This document shows positions 6,904 to 16,966 of a stretch of DNA of 49,156 nucleotides, in pieces; position 1 is the first letter of the stretch; each line of letters starts with the position of its first letter. Under the pieces are notes generated by a model that was not told the origin of the DNA, did not search any database, and was given only the letters and a program-made list of their open reading frames with translations. Source of the stretch: Coriobacteriia bacterium (GTDB lineage Bacteria; Actinomycetota; Coriobacteriia; Anaerosomatales; PALSA-660); NCBI GenBank assembly GCA_030652345.1, contig JAUSAU010000092.1, positions 1 through 49,156 on the forward strand. Direction: 5' to 3'. Both the position numbers and the translations under genes were made by a program.

Positions 6904-9573
6904 ATGCCCGAGCGCACGCTCGCCGTCGTCGACGGCAACTCCCTGTTGCATCGCGCGTTCCACGCGCTCCCGGTCACGATGACCGCACCCGACGGTCGCC
7001 CCACCAACGCGGCGTACGGCTTCGTCTCCATGCTGCTCAAGCTCACCGAGTCCTTCGACCCCGACACGCTCATCGTCGCCTTCGACAAGGGCCGCCCGGT
7101 CTTTCGTTCCGAAGTGCTCGAGCGCTACAAGATGCACCGGCCCCCGACGCCGTCGGAGCTGCGCCCTCAGTTCGACATCACCAAGGAACTGCTCGCGGCG
7201 ATGAACGTCCCGGTCGTCGAGTGCGAGGGGTGGGAGGGCGACGATCTCCTGGGCACCTTCGCGCAGCGCGGCGAGGAGGCGGGCATGAACGTCCTGCTCT
7301 TCACCGGCGACAAGGACGCGTACCAGCTCGTCACCGACCGCGTCTCCGTCGTCTCGTCCAAGAAGGGCATCACCGACATCGTGGTCTACGACCCCGCGGC
7401 GGTCGAAGAGCGGCTCGGCGTGCGACCGGATCAGGTAGCGGACTACCTCGGGCTGAAGGGCGACACCTCCGACAACATCCCCGGCATCCCCGGGATCGGC
7501 GAGAAGACCGCCGCCAAGCTCATCCAGCAGTACGGATCGCTCGACGGGGTGATCGAACACGCGGACGAGGTTCCCGGCAAGGTCGGGGAGAGCCTCCGGG
7601 CCAATGTCGACAGCGCTCTGGCCAGCCGTACGGTTGCGACGATCCGCCGTGACGTCCCGATCGAGTGCGAGATCGAACTCGCGGCGTGGGGCGCCATCGA
7701 CGGCGACGCGGTCGTGCGGGTCTTCACCGGCTATCGCATGGTGTCGCTCGTCGAGCGCGTGCTCGCGCTCGGACGCATGCACGCGCGCAGGATGGCCGGC
7801 GGCACGGCCCTCGACGAGCCGGCGGTCGTCTCCATAGCCGAGGGCCCGTGGCCGTTGGTGACGGGTGCCGCGGCGCTCGCGAAGCTGCGAGCCGCTCTCG
7901 AGGCGGGGGAGACCGTCGCGGCTGCCGCGGCCGATGCGTCCGAGTCGCTGTTCCCCCTCGACGATCTCGCGTTCGCTCTCCCGTCACGCGAGGTGGCGGT
8001 CATCGACGCCGCCGACGCCGCGGACGCCCTTCTCGAGGCGCTCGGCCGGGCCCGCGTCCTCGTCGCCCCGGACCTCAAGGCGCTCGTCCAGCGCTATGCG
8101 CAGCCGGGTCTGCGTGGCTCGCGCATCGCCGAATTCCTCGCCGCGTGGGATCCCGCGCGGACATTCGACGTGTCCGTCGCCGGCTACGTGTTGGAGTCGA
8201 ACCGCTCCTCCTATGACGTGCCGACGCTGTACGCGGAGCTCATCGGGCACGCGCTGCCGCATGGCGAGGACGAGGTCAAGCAGATGGCCGCACTCGCCCA
8301 GGGGGCCCTGGCGCTCGAACCCGTGCTGCGGGAGCGCCTCACGCGCGACGAGGGTTGGGAGTGCTACCGCACGTGCGAGCTGCCGCTCATCCCCGCGCTC
8401 GCCCGTATGGAAGACGTCGGGCTCGGCGTCGACACCGACGTGCTGGCCGACCTCGCTGCCGAACTCGGTACGCGGATCGACACGATACGGACCGAGATCT
8501 TCGATCTGGCCGGAACGACGTTCACGCTGGACTCACCGAAGCAGCTCGGCGAGGTGCTCTTCGAGAAGCTCGGTCTTCCATCGGGTCGACGCACCAAGAC
8601 CGGATACTCGACGGACGCGCAAGTCCTCGGCGCGCTCGCCGCGGACTGGCCCATCGCCGCGAAGGTCATCGAGTATCGCGAGATGGCGAAACTGAAGTCG
8701 ACCTACATCGACGCGCTGCCGCGGCTTCGCGGAGACGACGGGCGGCTCCACACGACCTTCAACCAGACGGTCGCGGCGACCGGCCGCCTCTCATCGAGCA
8801 ACCCGAACCTGCAGAACATCCCGGTCCGGACCGACCTCGGCCGCCGCATCCGGGCGGCATTCGTGCCCGCCCGGCGCGGCGACGTCATCGTGGCCGCGGA
8901 CTATAGCCAGATCGAGCTCCGCATCCTGGCGCACCTGTCGCAGGACCCGGGACTGGTGGAGGCCTTCACGTCCGGACGCGATTTCCACACCGAGACCGCC
9001 GCGCGCGTCTTCGGCCTCGATCGGGATGCGGTCGACCACGAGCACCGCCGCCGCGCAAAGGCGGTCAACTTCGGCATCGTCTACGGGATCTCCGCTCACG
9101 GACTCTCGGTGTCACTCGAGATCGGCCGCCCCGAAGCGCAGGAGATGATCGACCGGTACTTCGCCGCCTACCCCAAGGTGCGCACGTTCCTCGACGAGAC
9201 GGTCTCGCAGGCGCATCAGACGGGCTATGCGGTCACGCTCTACGGGAGGCGTCGCCACATCCCGGAACTTCGAAGCTCGAACTTCAACCTGCGGTCGTTC
9301 GGTGAGCGCACCGCGTTGAACCACCCGATGCAGGGGACGGCGGCGGACATCATGAAGCTCGCGATGATCGCCGTGGACCGTCTGCTCGTCGAAGGCGGCT
9401 ACGAGTCTCGTCTGACGCTGCAGGTGCACGACGAACTCGTCTTCGAGGCCCCGCGCGGGGAGGTCGAGCGCCTCTCGGCGATGGTGCACGAGGCGATGGA
9501 GGGCGTCGCTGCGCTCAGCGTGCCGTTGGATGCGAGCGTGTCGTGGGGCGAGGACTGGGCAACCGCCAAGTGA
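6904..9573 (+). CDS. polA: DNA polymerase I
   Basis: PolA fills gaps and removes RNA primers during replication and repair. The 889-residue protein has a 5' nuclease domain (about 1-295, with VVDGNSLLHRAFHALP and GLKGDTSDNIPGIPGIGEKT). A divergent middle domain (about 300-480) follows, then a family A polymerase domain. Polymerase motifs A (AADYSQIELRILAHLS), B (RRRAKAVNFGIVYG) and C (LQVHDELVFEAP) are intact. The middle domain lacks the DxE signature of a working 3'-5' exonuclease, as in Taq polymerase, so proofreading is probably absent. ATG 6904 is preceded by AGAAGG. The frame stays open further upstream but lacks family similarity there. It converges on the GGDEF/HD-GYP gene 35 bases downstream. 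Confidence 0.97.
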   Translation: MPERTLAVVDGNSLLHRAFHALPVTMTAPDGRPTNAAYGFVSMLLKLTESFDPDTLIVAFDKGRPVFRSEVLERYKMHRPPTPSELRPQFDITKELLAAMNVPVVECEGWEGDDLLGTFAQRGEEAGMNVLLFTGDKDAYQLVTDRVSVVSSKKGITDIVVYDPAAVEERLGVRPDQVADYLGLKGDTSDNIPGIPGIGEKTAAKLIQQYGSLDGVIEHADEVPGKVGESLRANVDSALASRTVATIRRDVPIECEIELAAWGAIDGDAVVRVFTGYRMVSLVERVLALGRMHARRMAGGTALDEPAVVSIAEGPWPLVTGAAALAKLRAALEAGETVAAAAADASESLFPLDDLAFALPSREVAVIDAADAADALLEALGRARVLVAPDLKALVQRYAQPGLRGSRIAEFLAAWDPARTFDVSVAGYVLESNRSSYDVPTLYAELIGHALPHGEDEVKQMAALAQGALALEPVLRERLTRDEGWECYRTCELPLIPALARMEDVGLGVDTDVLADLAAELGTRIDTIRTEIFDLAGTTFTLDSPKQLGEVLFEKLGLPSGRRTKTGYSTDAQVLGALAADWPIAAKVIEYREMAKLKSTYIDALPRLRGDDGRLHTTFNQTVAATGRLSSSNPNLQNIPVRTDLGRRIRAAFVPARRGDVIVAADYSQIELRILAHLSQDPGLVEAFTSGRDFHTETAARVFGLDRDAVDHEHRRRAKAVNFGIVYGISAHGLSVSLEIGRPEAQEMIDRYFAAYPKVRTFLDETVSQAHQTGYAVTLYGRRRHIPELRSSNFNLRSFGERTALNHPMQGTAADIMKLAMIAVDRLLVEGGYESRLTLQVHDELVFEAPRGEVERLSAMVHEAMEGVAALSVPLDASVSWGEDWATAK

Positions 9574-9608
9574 AGCGTTCAAGCCGTCATGACGTCCGGC
9601 GACCCGCG

Positions 9609-11732
9609 CTAGTTCTCTCGCCCCGTGGTCTCGAGCATCTCGCAGAAGCGCTGGCACAGGACCGGGTCGAACTGCGAGCCGGAGCAGCGGAGCAGTTCCG
9701 CGATCGCTTCCGACGGATCGCGCTTCGGCTGGTAGGGCCGCTCCGACGTCATCGCATCGTAGGTATCGGCGAGCGCGAGGATCCTGGCCTCGAGAGGAAT
9801 GCGGTCGCGTGCGATCCCGTCGGGATACCCGCTTCCGTCCCAGCGTTCGTGGTGATGGCGGATCCAGGGCAGCAGCTCAGCTCTCTGCGAGGCGCCGAGG
9901 ATGCGCTCGCCGAACTCCGGGTGCGTGCGGATGACGGCGAACTCGTCCTCTGAGAGCCGCCCGGGTTTGCGGAGGATCGCGTCGGGAACGCCGATCTTGC
10001 CCACGTCGTGCAGAAGCGCGGCCGACTTCACCATGTCGGCGTGCCGGCGGTCGAGGCCTACGTAGCGCGCGAAGGCGGCTGAGACGGTCGACACGTTGCG
10101 GCTGTGGTTGAGCGTGTAGGGGTCGCGGGCGTCCACGGCCGCCGCGAGCACCTCGACCATGCGGATATGCGAATCGAGTTCCGAGTAGTCGACGGCGCCC
10201 AGCGCGCGGATGATCTCGGGGTCGTAGACCACGACGCGGTCGGTCCAGCCCTCTCGCCTCGCCCAGTAGCGCGCGCCCTCGGCCATCCGGAGGAGTTCGT
10301 CCGGATCGGACGCGTGCGTCGGGAATGAGGCGATCCCGACCGAGATCTCGATCGGCACGTCGTCGTGTGCCACTGTCGCCGCAGCGGCGCTGTAGGACGC
10401 GCACGCATCGCGGGCCGCCGCTGCGTCTGTCGCGGGCATGACGACAGCGAACTCGTCACCCCCCAGTCGCACCACGACGTCGCCGTGTCGGCTTGCCGTG
10501 TTCAGAGCGGTCGCGATGCGCCTGAGGACGGTGTCGCCCGCGTCACGGCCGCCGGCGTTGACGCGATCGAAGCCGTGGACGTCCAGGCACGCGAGCGACA
10601 CCGTGGCATCGTCGCCGCGGGCATAGTCGATCTCGACGCGAAGCCTGTCTTCCAGGTAGCGCTGATTCGGGAGCCCGGTGAGCGGGTCGACGACCGACAG
10701 GCCCAGGACGCGACGGTTCTCGAACAGAGCTACGGCGCTTCGGGCGGCAAGCGCCGTGGCGAGCACCGCCGAGCCGTAGAGCACCACTGACGCGGCCGAC
10801 GTTCCCGGCAGCAGCGCGTCCGGCGGTGCGGTCAACCAGGCGACGCCGGTCGCGATGAAGAAGGGCATCGCGGCGATCGACAGGATCGGCGCCGCCATCC
10901 CCGACCAGTGCGCTCCGTAGAGGGTGGGGACCGCAGGACGCTTCTCAAGGCCAGCGAAGCCCAGTCGCGCGCGGTCGAATGCGGCTGCTCCGAGAAGGCC
11001 GTAGCCCGCCAGACAGATCGGTCCCCCGAGCGGTGCGAACGCGACTCCCGGAGACGCTCCGGCGACCGCGACCGCAGCGTTCCCGACCCCGAGCAGCAGC
11101 AGCGATGCCGCGATCATGGACTGCCACGGGGTCCACGTCCGGCGTTGGAACGCGGCGAGGTAGATGGTAAGCGCGGCGCACAGCACGAACCACTGAACGT
11201 GGAAGCCCTGCGACACCGGGATGATGCCCTCGCTGGCGGAGAAGGCGGGAGCGAAGGCGAACGCGTAGGCGGCGACGAGCAACAGGATGGTGAGCGCTGA
11301 GACGTCCAGGATGGCCCGCACGCGGCCCAGCGAGGAATGCTCGTGACTCTCGACCTGCAGGAGCACGGCAGGCACGAGGGACAGGTAGCCGATCTCCGCC
11401 AGCACATAGGCGGCCCACCACGGGACGCCGGTTCCGGCGAGAACCGCCTCGAACGCATGGGCCGCCAGGAGCAGCGCACCGACGATGGTGATGAGCCGCC
11501 ACTGCCGGTGCTCCTTGCCGCGGCTGCGCCGCATCGCGGCGAGACCGGCCGCTGTCGTCACGACGAGGACGAGCAGGGTCACAGCGGTCTCGGCGACGGA
11601 AGCATCGACCGGGTTCGCGCCGACGGTGAGGGCGACCGCGAGGGCGGGGATGAGCGCGACGAGCGCGGGCAGCAAGTGGGCGAGCCCGGGTGACGTCGTA
11701 CGAGAAACCTCGCGCGATCCCATCGCTGCCAC
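9609..11732 (-). CDS. Membrane GGDEF and HD-GYP domain protein (c-di-GMP turnover)
   Basis: This roughly 707-residue membrane protein carries both c-di-GMP synthesis and breakdown modules. An N-terminal region of about 300 residues holds seven or eight hydrophobic helices, probably a sensor. A GGDEF domain follows, with VDPLTGLPNQRYLEDRL and an intact RLGGDEF, so cyclase activity is possible. The C-terminal HD-GYP phosphodiesterase has HSRNVSTVSAAFARYVGL, LLHDVGKIGVPD and HHERWDGSGYPDG, with metal-binding residues preserved. GTG 11732 has GGAGG eight bases upstream; ATG 11723, three codons later, is almost as good. The gene stands alone, convergent with polA and divergent from rpsA. Which activity dominates cannot be read from sequence. 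Confidence 0.92.
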   Translation of the reverse strand: MAAMGSREVSRTTSPGLAHLLPALVALIPALAVALTVGANPVDASVAETAVTLLVLVVTTAAGLAAMRRSRGKEHRQWRLITIVGALLLAAHAFEAVLAGTGVPWWAAYVLAEIGYLSLVPAVLLQVESHEHSSLGRVRAILDVSALTILLLVAAYAFAFAPAFSASEGIIPVSQGFHVQWFVLCAALTIYLAAFQRRTWTPWQSMIAASLLLLGVGNAAVAVAGASPGVAFAPLGGPICLAGYGLLGAAAFDRARLGFAGLEKRPAVPTLYGAHWSGMAAPILSIAAMPFFIATGVAWLTAPPDALLPGTSAASVVLYGSAVLATALAARSAVALFENRRVLGLSVVDPLTGLPNQRYLEDRLRVEIDYARGDDATVSLACLDVHGFDRVNAGGRDAGDTVLRRIATALNTASRHGDVVVRLGGDEFAVVMPATDAAAARDACASYSAAAATVAHDDVPIEISVGIASFPTHASDPDELLRMAEGARYWARREGWTDRVVVYDPEIIRALGAVDYSELDSHIRMVEVLAAAVDARDPYTLNHSRNVSTVSAAFARYVGLDRRHADMVKSAALLHDVGKIGVPDAILRKPGRLSEDEFAVIRTHPEFGERILGASQRAELLPWIRHHHERWDGSGYPDGIARDRIPLEARILALADTYDAMTSERPYQPKRDPSEAIAELLRCSGSQFDPVLCQRFCEMLETTGREN

Positions 11733-12065
11733 TGCTCCTCCCTCCGGAAGCGAGGCCGGGTCTTGTCGTGAGTCTACCCTCTTGAGCGCGCCGCCATGCG
11801 GCATTTCTGAGCCCGGGGCCGCCCCGGATGCTTCTCAGGCGTCCGACATGTCCACGCCCGGCCCCGTGTGTGACTGGCGCCACACCTGCGCAGGGTATAT
11901 AGTTCGCACTTGGTGCGACAGGCTCCCGCCTGCCGCCCACGTATTGTCCGCCCCCGAAACGGTATGTACGGAAAGCCAGCGACCGAGTAGACACGTACGA
12001 CCCGGACAGCGAGCGATTCGGACTGCACGACGGGGCCCCGCGACTCAAGAGAAGGGGCCGCAGCT

Positions 12066-13538
12066 ATGAGCGACATGGAAGAGAAGAGCGTAGTCGACGA
12101 CAAGGTGTATACCGACGAAGAGATGCATGCTCTCATCGACGGTACGATCACCGATTTCGACGACGGTGACCTGGTCACCGGTACGGTCGTCAAGGTGGAG
12201 CGGGACGAGGTCCTGCTCGACATCGGCTACAAGTCCGAGGGCGTCATCCCCGCCCGCGAGCTGTCCATCCGCAAGGACGCCAATCCCGCCGACATCGTGT
12301 CGTGCGGTGACGAGATCGAGGCGCTCGTCCTCCAGAAGGAGGACAAGGACGGCCGACTGATCCTGTCCAAGAAGCGTGCCGAGTACGAGCGCGCCTGGGT
12401 CAAGGTCGAAGAGAAGTTCAACTCCGGCGAGAACGTCGAAGGCGAGGTCATCGAGGTCGTCAAGGGCGGTCTCATCCTCGACATCGGCCTGCGCGGCTTC
12501 CTGCCCGCCTCCCTCGTCGACCTCCGCCGCGTCAAGGATCTCGCGGCCTACACCGGTACCCGCCTCGAGGCGCGTGTCATCGAGATGGACCGCAACCGCA
12601 ACAACGTCGTCCTCTCCCGTCGTGTCGTCCTCGAAGAGGGCCGTAAGCACGAGCGTCAGGACATCCTCACCAAGCTCGTCAAGGGCCAGATCCTCAAGGG
12701 CGCCGTCTCCTCGATCGTCGACTTCGGCGCGTTCGTGGACCTCGGCGGCATCGACGGACTGGTGCACATCTCCGAGCTGAGCTGGAGCCACGTCAACCAC
12801 CCGTCCGAGGTCGTCGCCGTCGGCGATCAGGTCGAGGTCATGGTCCTGGACGTCGACATGAACCGCGAGCGCATCTCCCTGGGCCTCAAGCAGACCCAGG
12901 ACGATCCGTGGAAGCAGCTCGTCAAGAAGTATCCCGTCGGCGAGATCGTCGAGGGCAAGGTCACGAAGCTCGTCCCGTTCGGCTCGTTCGTCGAGATCGG
13001 CGACGGCGTCGAGGGCCTCGTGCACATCTCCGAGATGGCCAAGGGCCACGTGGAGAAGCCCGAGGACGTCGTCACGGTCGGCGACAAGGTCATGGTCAAG
13101 GTCATGGACGTCGACACCGACCGCCGCCGCATCTCGCTGTCGATCCGCGCAGCGAATCAGGAGCTTGGCCTTCCGGACGCACTCGAGGGCAAGGAGCCCG
13201 CTGAGGGCGAAGAGGCCGCCGAGGGTGACGAGGTCGTGGCCACCATCGATACCGACGGTGACGGCGTCGCCGATACGGTGGTAATCGCTGTCGACACCGA
13301 CGGTGACGGCGAGGTCGATACGCTCGTGGCCGCGACCGACGTCGACGGTGACGGCACGGTCGACGTGATCGTGACCGAGACGCTGGTCGATACCGACGGC
13401 GACGGCGAGCCCGACGCCGTGGTCGAGACCGTCGCGGTCGTCGAGGATGCCCCCGCCGAGGAGCCCGCCGCCGAGGAGGCTCCCGCCGAGGAGCCCGTCG
13501 TCGAGGAAGCCCCCGCCGAGGAGCCGGCTGCCGAGTAG
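12066..13538 (+). CDS. rpsA: 30S ribosomal protein S1 with calcium-loop-like acidic tail
   Basis: S1 binds mRNA on the small ribosomal subunit. Four S1 (OB-fold) domains are visible: about 35-105, 121-190 (GENVEGEVIEVVKGGLILDI), 205-277 and 291-362. The last two carry the strong RNA-binding pattern FGAFVDLGGIDGLVHISEL and FGSFVEIGDGVEGLVHISEM. Residues 370-490 form an acidic tail unlike ordinary S1. It holds four DxDGDGxxD motifs (395-403, 410-418, 425-433, 442-450), as in calcium-binding loops of dockerins and thrombospondin repeats, then APAEEP repeats. AGAAGGGG precedes the ATG at 12066. The gene has a leader of up to about 260 bases and a terminator-like hairpin downstream. Core identity is certain; the tail's role is unknown. 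Confidence 0.96.
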   Translation: MSDMEEKSVVDDKVYTDEEMHALIDGTITDFDDGDLVTGTVVKVERDEVLLDIGYKSEGVIPARELSIRKDANPADIVSCGDEIEALVLQKEDKDGRLILSKKRAEYERAWVKVEEKFNSGENVEGEVIEVVKGGLILDIGLRGFLPASLVDLRRVKDLAAYTGTRLEARVIEMDRNRNNVVLSRRVVLEEGRKHERQDILTKLVKGQILKGAVSSIVDFGAFVDLGGIDGLVHISELSWSHVNHPSEVVAVGDQVEVMVLDVDMNRERISLGLKQTQDDPWKQLVKKYPVGEIVEGKVTKLVPFGSFVEIGDGVEGLVHISEMAKGHVEKPEDVVTVGDKVMVKVMDVDTDRRRISLSIRAANQELGLPDALEGKEPAEGEEAAEGDEVVATIDTDGDGVADTVVIAVDTDGDGEVDTLVAATDVDGDGTVDVIVTETLVDTDGDGEPDAVVETVAVVEDAPAEEPAAEEAPAEEPVVEEAPAEEPAAE

Positions 13539-13580
13539 GCTGCCCCTCACTGCGCGAGCGATCGCGCGATACGCACAGAC

Positions 13581-13625
13581 CGGGGTCGGGCGGTCCGCTC
13601 ACGCGGCCGCCCGGCCCCGTCCTTA
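13581..13625 (+). terminator. Terminator-like hairpin after rpsA
   Basis: A 13-bp GC stem (13581-13593 with 13607-13619, one G-U pair) encloses a 13-base loop, followed by TCCTT. It lies between rpsA and coaE. The weak T tract makes full termination uncertain. Confidence 0.5.
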
Positions 13626-13641
13626 CGGAGTGGAGACGACG

Positions 13642-14253
13642 ATGTATGTACTCGCCGTGACCGGCGGTATCGGTTCGGGCAAGTCCACCGCCGCGCGCAT
13701 GTTCGGTGCGCTCGGCGCTGTGGTGATCGACCTCGACGAGCTCGCCAGGCGCCTCATCGCGCCGGACGGCCCGCTGGTCAGCGAGGTCGCCGCCGCGTTC
13801 GGGACCGCCGTGCTCGACGCCGACGGCGAGATCGACCACGAGAAGCTGGCGGCGGTGGCCTTCGCCGACGCGGCGTCGGCCAAGCGGCTCGATGCGATCG
13901 TCCACCCCGGCGTCTTCGCCGCCGTAGCCGGCGCGCTCGACGCGCTCCTGGATACCCCGGAAGCTCCCAAGGTGGTCGTGATCGACATACCGCTGCTGGT
14001 GGAGTCACCGATCTTCTTCGAACTGGTCGACGGGGTGCTCGTCATCTCGTCCGATGAGGACGCCCGCCTCGCGCGCGTGACCGAACGCGGCCTGAGCGAG
14101 GACGAGGTGCGCGCGCGCATGATGCTTCAGGCGTCCGATGCCGAGCGCAGGGACGTCGCGGACTTCATCATCGAGAACGATCGCACGATCGAGGAGTTCG
14201 AGGCCGAGCTGCTCGAGTTCTGGGCGCGGGAGATGGCGCACCGTGCCGCGTGA
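13642..14253 (+). CDS. coaE: Dephospho-CoA kinase
   Basis: CoaE phosphorylates the 3'-hydroxyl of dephospho-CoA, the last step of coenzyme A synthesis. The 203-residue protein begins with AVTGGIGSGKSTAARMF, a P-loop typical of the family. VIDLDELARRLIAPDG and AIVHPGVF follow, then IDIPLLVE, the family's conserved substrate-site segment. The length is normal. ATG 13642 has GGAG six bases upstream; the open frame further upstream is a low-complexity artefact over the end of rpsA. It overlaps the following transglycosylase start by 11 bases, so the two are probably co-translated. Confidence 0.96.
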   Translation: MYVLAVTGGIGSGKSTAARMFGALGAVVIDLDELARRLIAPDGPLVSEVAAAFGTAVLDADGEIDHEKLAAVAFADAASAKRLDAIVHPGVFAAVAGALDALLDTPEAPKVVVIDIPLLVESPIFFELVDGVLVISSDEDARLARVTERGLSEDEVRARMMLQASDAERRDVADFIIENDRTIEEFEAELLEFWAREMAHRAA

Positions 14254-14836
14254 GCACCCGCTCTCCTGGCACCGCCTGGTGCCGGTCGCCGTGGTCCTGG
14301 GACTGGCTCTCGTCGCGCTGCTCGCGGTGAAGGGTCCCGACTGGTATCAGCGGCTCTATCACCCGCTCGGATACGAGACGGTCATCGCGCGCGAGTCGCA
14401 CGCGGCCGGGATCGACCCGTATGTGATCGCCGCCGTCATCAACGTGGAGTCCGGTTACCGGCCCGATGTCGCTTCCAAGGCGGGCGCCGTAGGGCTCATG
14501 CAGGTCAAGCCGTCCACGGCGCATGCCTACGCCGCCGAGACAGGGTTGCCGCCCGTCGTCACCGCCGACATGCTGCGTGACCCCGAGACCAACATCATGG
14601 TCGGCACGCGCTACCTGGCCTTCCTCGTCAGCCATTACGGCGGGGACATCGACAAGGCGCTCGCGGCCTATAACGCCGGGATGACGAATGTCGACAAGTG
14701 GGTCGCCGCGGCCCGAAAGGCGGGTACACCGTTCCGGGATGCCATCGGATTCCCTGCTACCCGGCACTACGTCCAGGAAGTCGGAACCCAGTCCCGGACC
14801 TACCGCACGCTGTATCCTGAGACGTTCCCGAAGTAG
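14243..14836 (+). CDS. Membrane-anchored lytic transglycosylase (SLT domain)
   Basis: Lytic transglycosylases cleave the MurNAc-GlcNAc bond of peptidoglycan with anhydro-sugar formation. The 197-residue protein has a short basic N-terminus and one hydrophobic helix (about 12-28), then an SLT/goose-lysozyme-like domain. The catalytic Glu is in [40 protein letters not shown] and AAYNAG are the other signatures, all as in Slt70/MltE relatives. GTG 14243 overlaps the end of coaE by 11 bases and is preceded by GGGAG. The same pairing of a small SLT protein with coaE and uvrB probably reflects one operon here. Confidence 0.92.
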   Translation: MPREHPLSWHRLVPVAVVLGLALVALLAVKGPDWYQRLYHPLGYETVIARESHAAGIDPYVIAAVINVESGYRPDVASKAGAVGLMQVKPSTAHAYAAETGLPPVVTADMLRDPETNIMVGTRYLAFLVSHYGGDIDKALAAYNAGMTNVDKWVAAARKAGTPFRDAIGFPATRHYVQEVGTQSRTYRTLYPETFPK

Positions 14837-14892
14837 GGCGCCTCGACTGCGCTGCTTCTCCGGATCGCATCCGCGCACGTCAGGAGGCTCGC

Positions 14893-16956
14893 GTGACCAA
14901 GCCGATCAGAGTCGTCTCGCCCTACGAACCCGCAGGCGATCAACCCCACGCGATCGAGGCCCTCGCCGCGGGCATCCGTGAAGGCGCCCGCTATCAGACG
15001 CTGCTCGGCGTCACCGGCTCGGGCAAGACGTTCACCATGGCCAAGGTCATCGAGGCCGTCCAGAAGCCGACGCTCGTGATGGCGCCGAACAAGACGCTGG
15101 CCGCCCAGCTCGCCAGCGAACTCGGTGACCTGCTTCCCGACAACGCGGTCGTCTACTTCGTCTCCTACTACGACTACTACCAGCCGGAAGCGTACGTCGC
15201 CGCGACCGACACCTTCATCGAGAAGGACTCGTCGATCAACGAGGAGGTCGAGAAGCTGCGGCATGCGGCGACCGCGGCGCTCCTCTCCCGCAAGGACGTC
15301 GTCGTGGTCGCGTCCGTGAGCTGCATCTACGGCATCGGCTCGCCCGAGGACTACGCCGGCCAGGCCGCATTCGTGCAGGTCGGCTCGGAGATGGACCGCG
15401 ACGCGCTGATCCGGGCGCTCATCGACATCCAGTACGACCGCAACGACTACGACCTCGTGCGCGGCACGTTCCGAGTACGCGGGGACGTGCTCGACGTCTT
15501 CCCGCCGTACGCCGAGCGTCCGCTGCGCGTCGAGTTCTACGGCGATGAGATCGAGTCGGTCGTCGAGGTGGACGCGATCACCGGTGAGATCACCGCCCGC
15601 TTCGAGTCCGTCCCGGTCTGGCCGGCCACGCACTACGTCACGGTCCCGGACAAGCTCCAGAACGCGCTGCAGACCATCCGCGAGGAACTGAACGAACGGC
15701 TCGCGTACTTCAAGGCCGAGGGCAAGCTGCTCGAGGCTCAGCGCCTCGAGATGCGCACCAACTACGACCTCGAGATGCTCGAGACGATGGGCTTCTGCTC
15801 CGGCGTGGAGAACTACTCGCGCCACCTGGACGGGCGCGCGGCGGGGGAGCCTGGCCACTGCCTCATCGACTACTTCGGCGATGACTTCCTCATGGTGATC
15901 GATGAGAGCCATGTGACCGTCCCGCAGGTCCGCGGGATGTACGAGGGTGACCGCAGCCGCAAGCTCAATCTCGTCGAGCACGGGTTCCGGCTTCCGAGCG
16001 CGCTCGACAACCGTCCCCTTCGCTTCGACGAGTTCGAGGCCAAGGTCAGGCAGTTCGTCTATGTCTCGGCGACGCCGGGGGACTACGAGCTCAAGGTCAG
16101 CGGCGACCACATCGTCGAGCAGATCATCCGCCCGACGGGCCTCGTCGACCCGGAGATCGTGGTGCGGTCCACCAAGGGTCAGGTCGACGACCTGATCGAC
16201 GAGGTCCGTGAGCACGCCGAGCGCAACGAGCGCGTCCTGGTCACCACCCTCACGAAGAAGATGGCCGAGGACCTGACCGACTACATGTTCGAGCAGGGCC
16301 TCCGCGTGCGCTACCTGCACGCTGACGTCGCCACGCTCGAGCGTATCGAGATCCTCCGTGACCTGCGCGCGGGCGTCTTCGACTGCCTCATCGGCATCAA
16401 CCTCCTGCGTGAGGGGCTCGATCTGCCGGAGGTCTCGCTCGTCGCGATCCTCGACGCGGACAAGGAAGGGTTCCTGCGCAACTTCCGCTCGCTCATCCAG
16501 ACCACAGGTCGGGCTGCGCGCAACGTGTCGGGCAAGGTCATCATGTACGCAGACAGGGTGACCAACTCGATGGAACTCGCCATCGGTGAGACCAACCGTC
16601 GCCGTGCCAAGCAGGTCGCCTACAACACCGAGCACGGCATCGAGCCGCAGACGATCCGTAAGGCGATCCACGCCATCGTCAACTACGCGAAGGAACTCGA
16701 GGGGACCGATGCCGCGGAGGTCGCGCGTGAGCTCTCCGCGCTGCCGCGTGACGAGGTGCTGCGCCTGATAGCCTCACTCGAGGAGGATATGACCGGCGCG
16801 GCCGAGGCGCTCGACTTCGAGTCCGCCGCCCGCCTGCGAGACCAGGTCGTGAAGCTGCGCGCCGAGATCGACTCGACGAGCGAGGACGAGGTCCTCGACC
16901 GCCTCAAGAAGGGCGCGCGCAAGGGCTCGGCGTACGGGCGCCGCAAGAAGCGGTAG
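14893..16956 (+). CDS. uvrB: Excinuclease ABC subunit B
   Basis: UvrB is the damage-verifying helicase of nucleotide excision repair. The 687-residue protein has Walker A ([15 protein letters not shown], about residue 40) and the [10 protein letters not shown] beta-hairpin that inserts between strands. Further features are the [17 protein letters not shown] motif, helicase motif VI around TTGRAARN, and a C-terminal UVR motif (about 645-680) that contacts UvrA or UvrC. GTG 14893 has AGGAGG five bases upstream. It follows the transglycosylase by 56 bases. No LexA box is visible here, unlike uvrA at 36942. The stop lies in a palindrome shared with the convergent gene. Confidence 0.97.
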   Translation: MTKPIRVVSPYEPAGDQPHAIEALAAGIREGARYQTLLGVTGSGKTFTMAKVIEAVQKPTLVMAPNKTLAAQLASELGDLLPDNAVVYFVSYYDYYQPEAYVAATDTFIEKDSSINEEVEKLRHAATAALLSRKDVVVVASVSCIYGIGSPEDYAGQAAFVQVGSEMDRDALIRALIDIQYDRNDYDLVRGTFRVRGDVLDVFPPYAERPLRVEFYGDEIESVVEVDAITGEITARFESVPVWPATHYVTVPDKLQNALQTIREELNERLAYFKAEGKLLEAQRLEMRTNYDLEMLETMGFCSGVENYSRHLDGRAAGEPGHCLIDYFGDDFLMVIDESHVTVPQVRGMYEGDRSRKLNLVEHGFRLPSALDNRPLRFDEFEAKVRQFVYVSATPGDYELKVSGDHIVEQIIRPTGLVDPEIVVRSTKGQVDDLIDEVREHAERNERVLVTTLTKKMAEDLTDYMFEQGLRVRYLHADVATLERIEILRDLRAGVFDCLIGINLLREGLDLPEVSLVAILDADKEGFLRNFRSLIQTTGRAARNVSGKVIMYADRVTNSMELAIGETNRRRAKQVAYNTEHGIEPQTIRKAIHAIVNYAKELEGTDAAEVARELSALPRDEVLRLIASLEEDMTGAAEALDFESAARLRDQVVKLRAEIDSTSEDEVLDRLKKGARKGSAYGRRKKR

Positions 16957-16966
16957 GCCGGCCTAC
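16953..16966. repeat. 14-bp palindrome holding both convergent stop codons
   Basis: GTAGGCCGGCCTAC is a perfect palindrome. It contains the TAG stop of uvrB (16954-16956) on the plus strand and the TAG stop of the convergent gene (16963-16965) on the minus strand. It may be chance or a compact bidirectional signal. Confidence 0.6.

Noticed and set aside
12045..13550. A 500-codon open frame antisense to rpsA
   Set aside because: Its repeats (GGGLLG, VDVHD) are the mirror of the acidic S1 tail and S1 domains.
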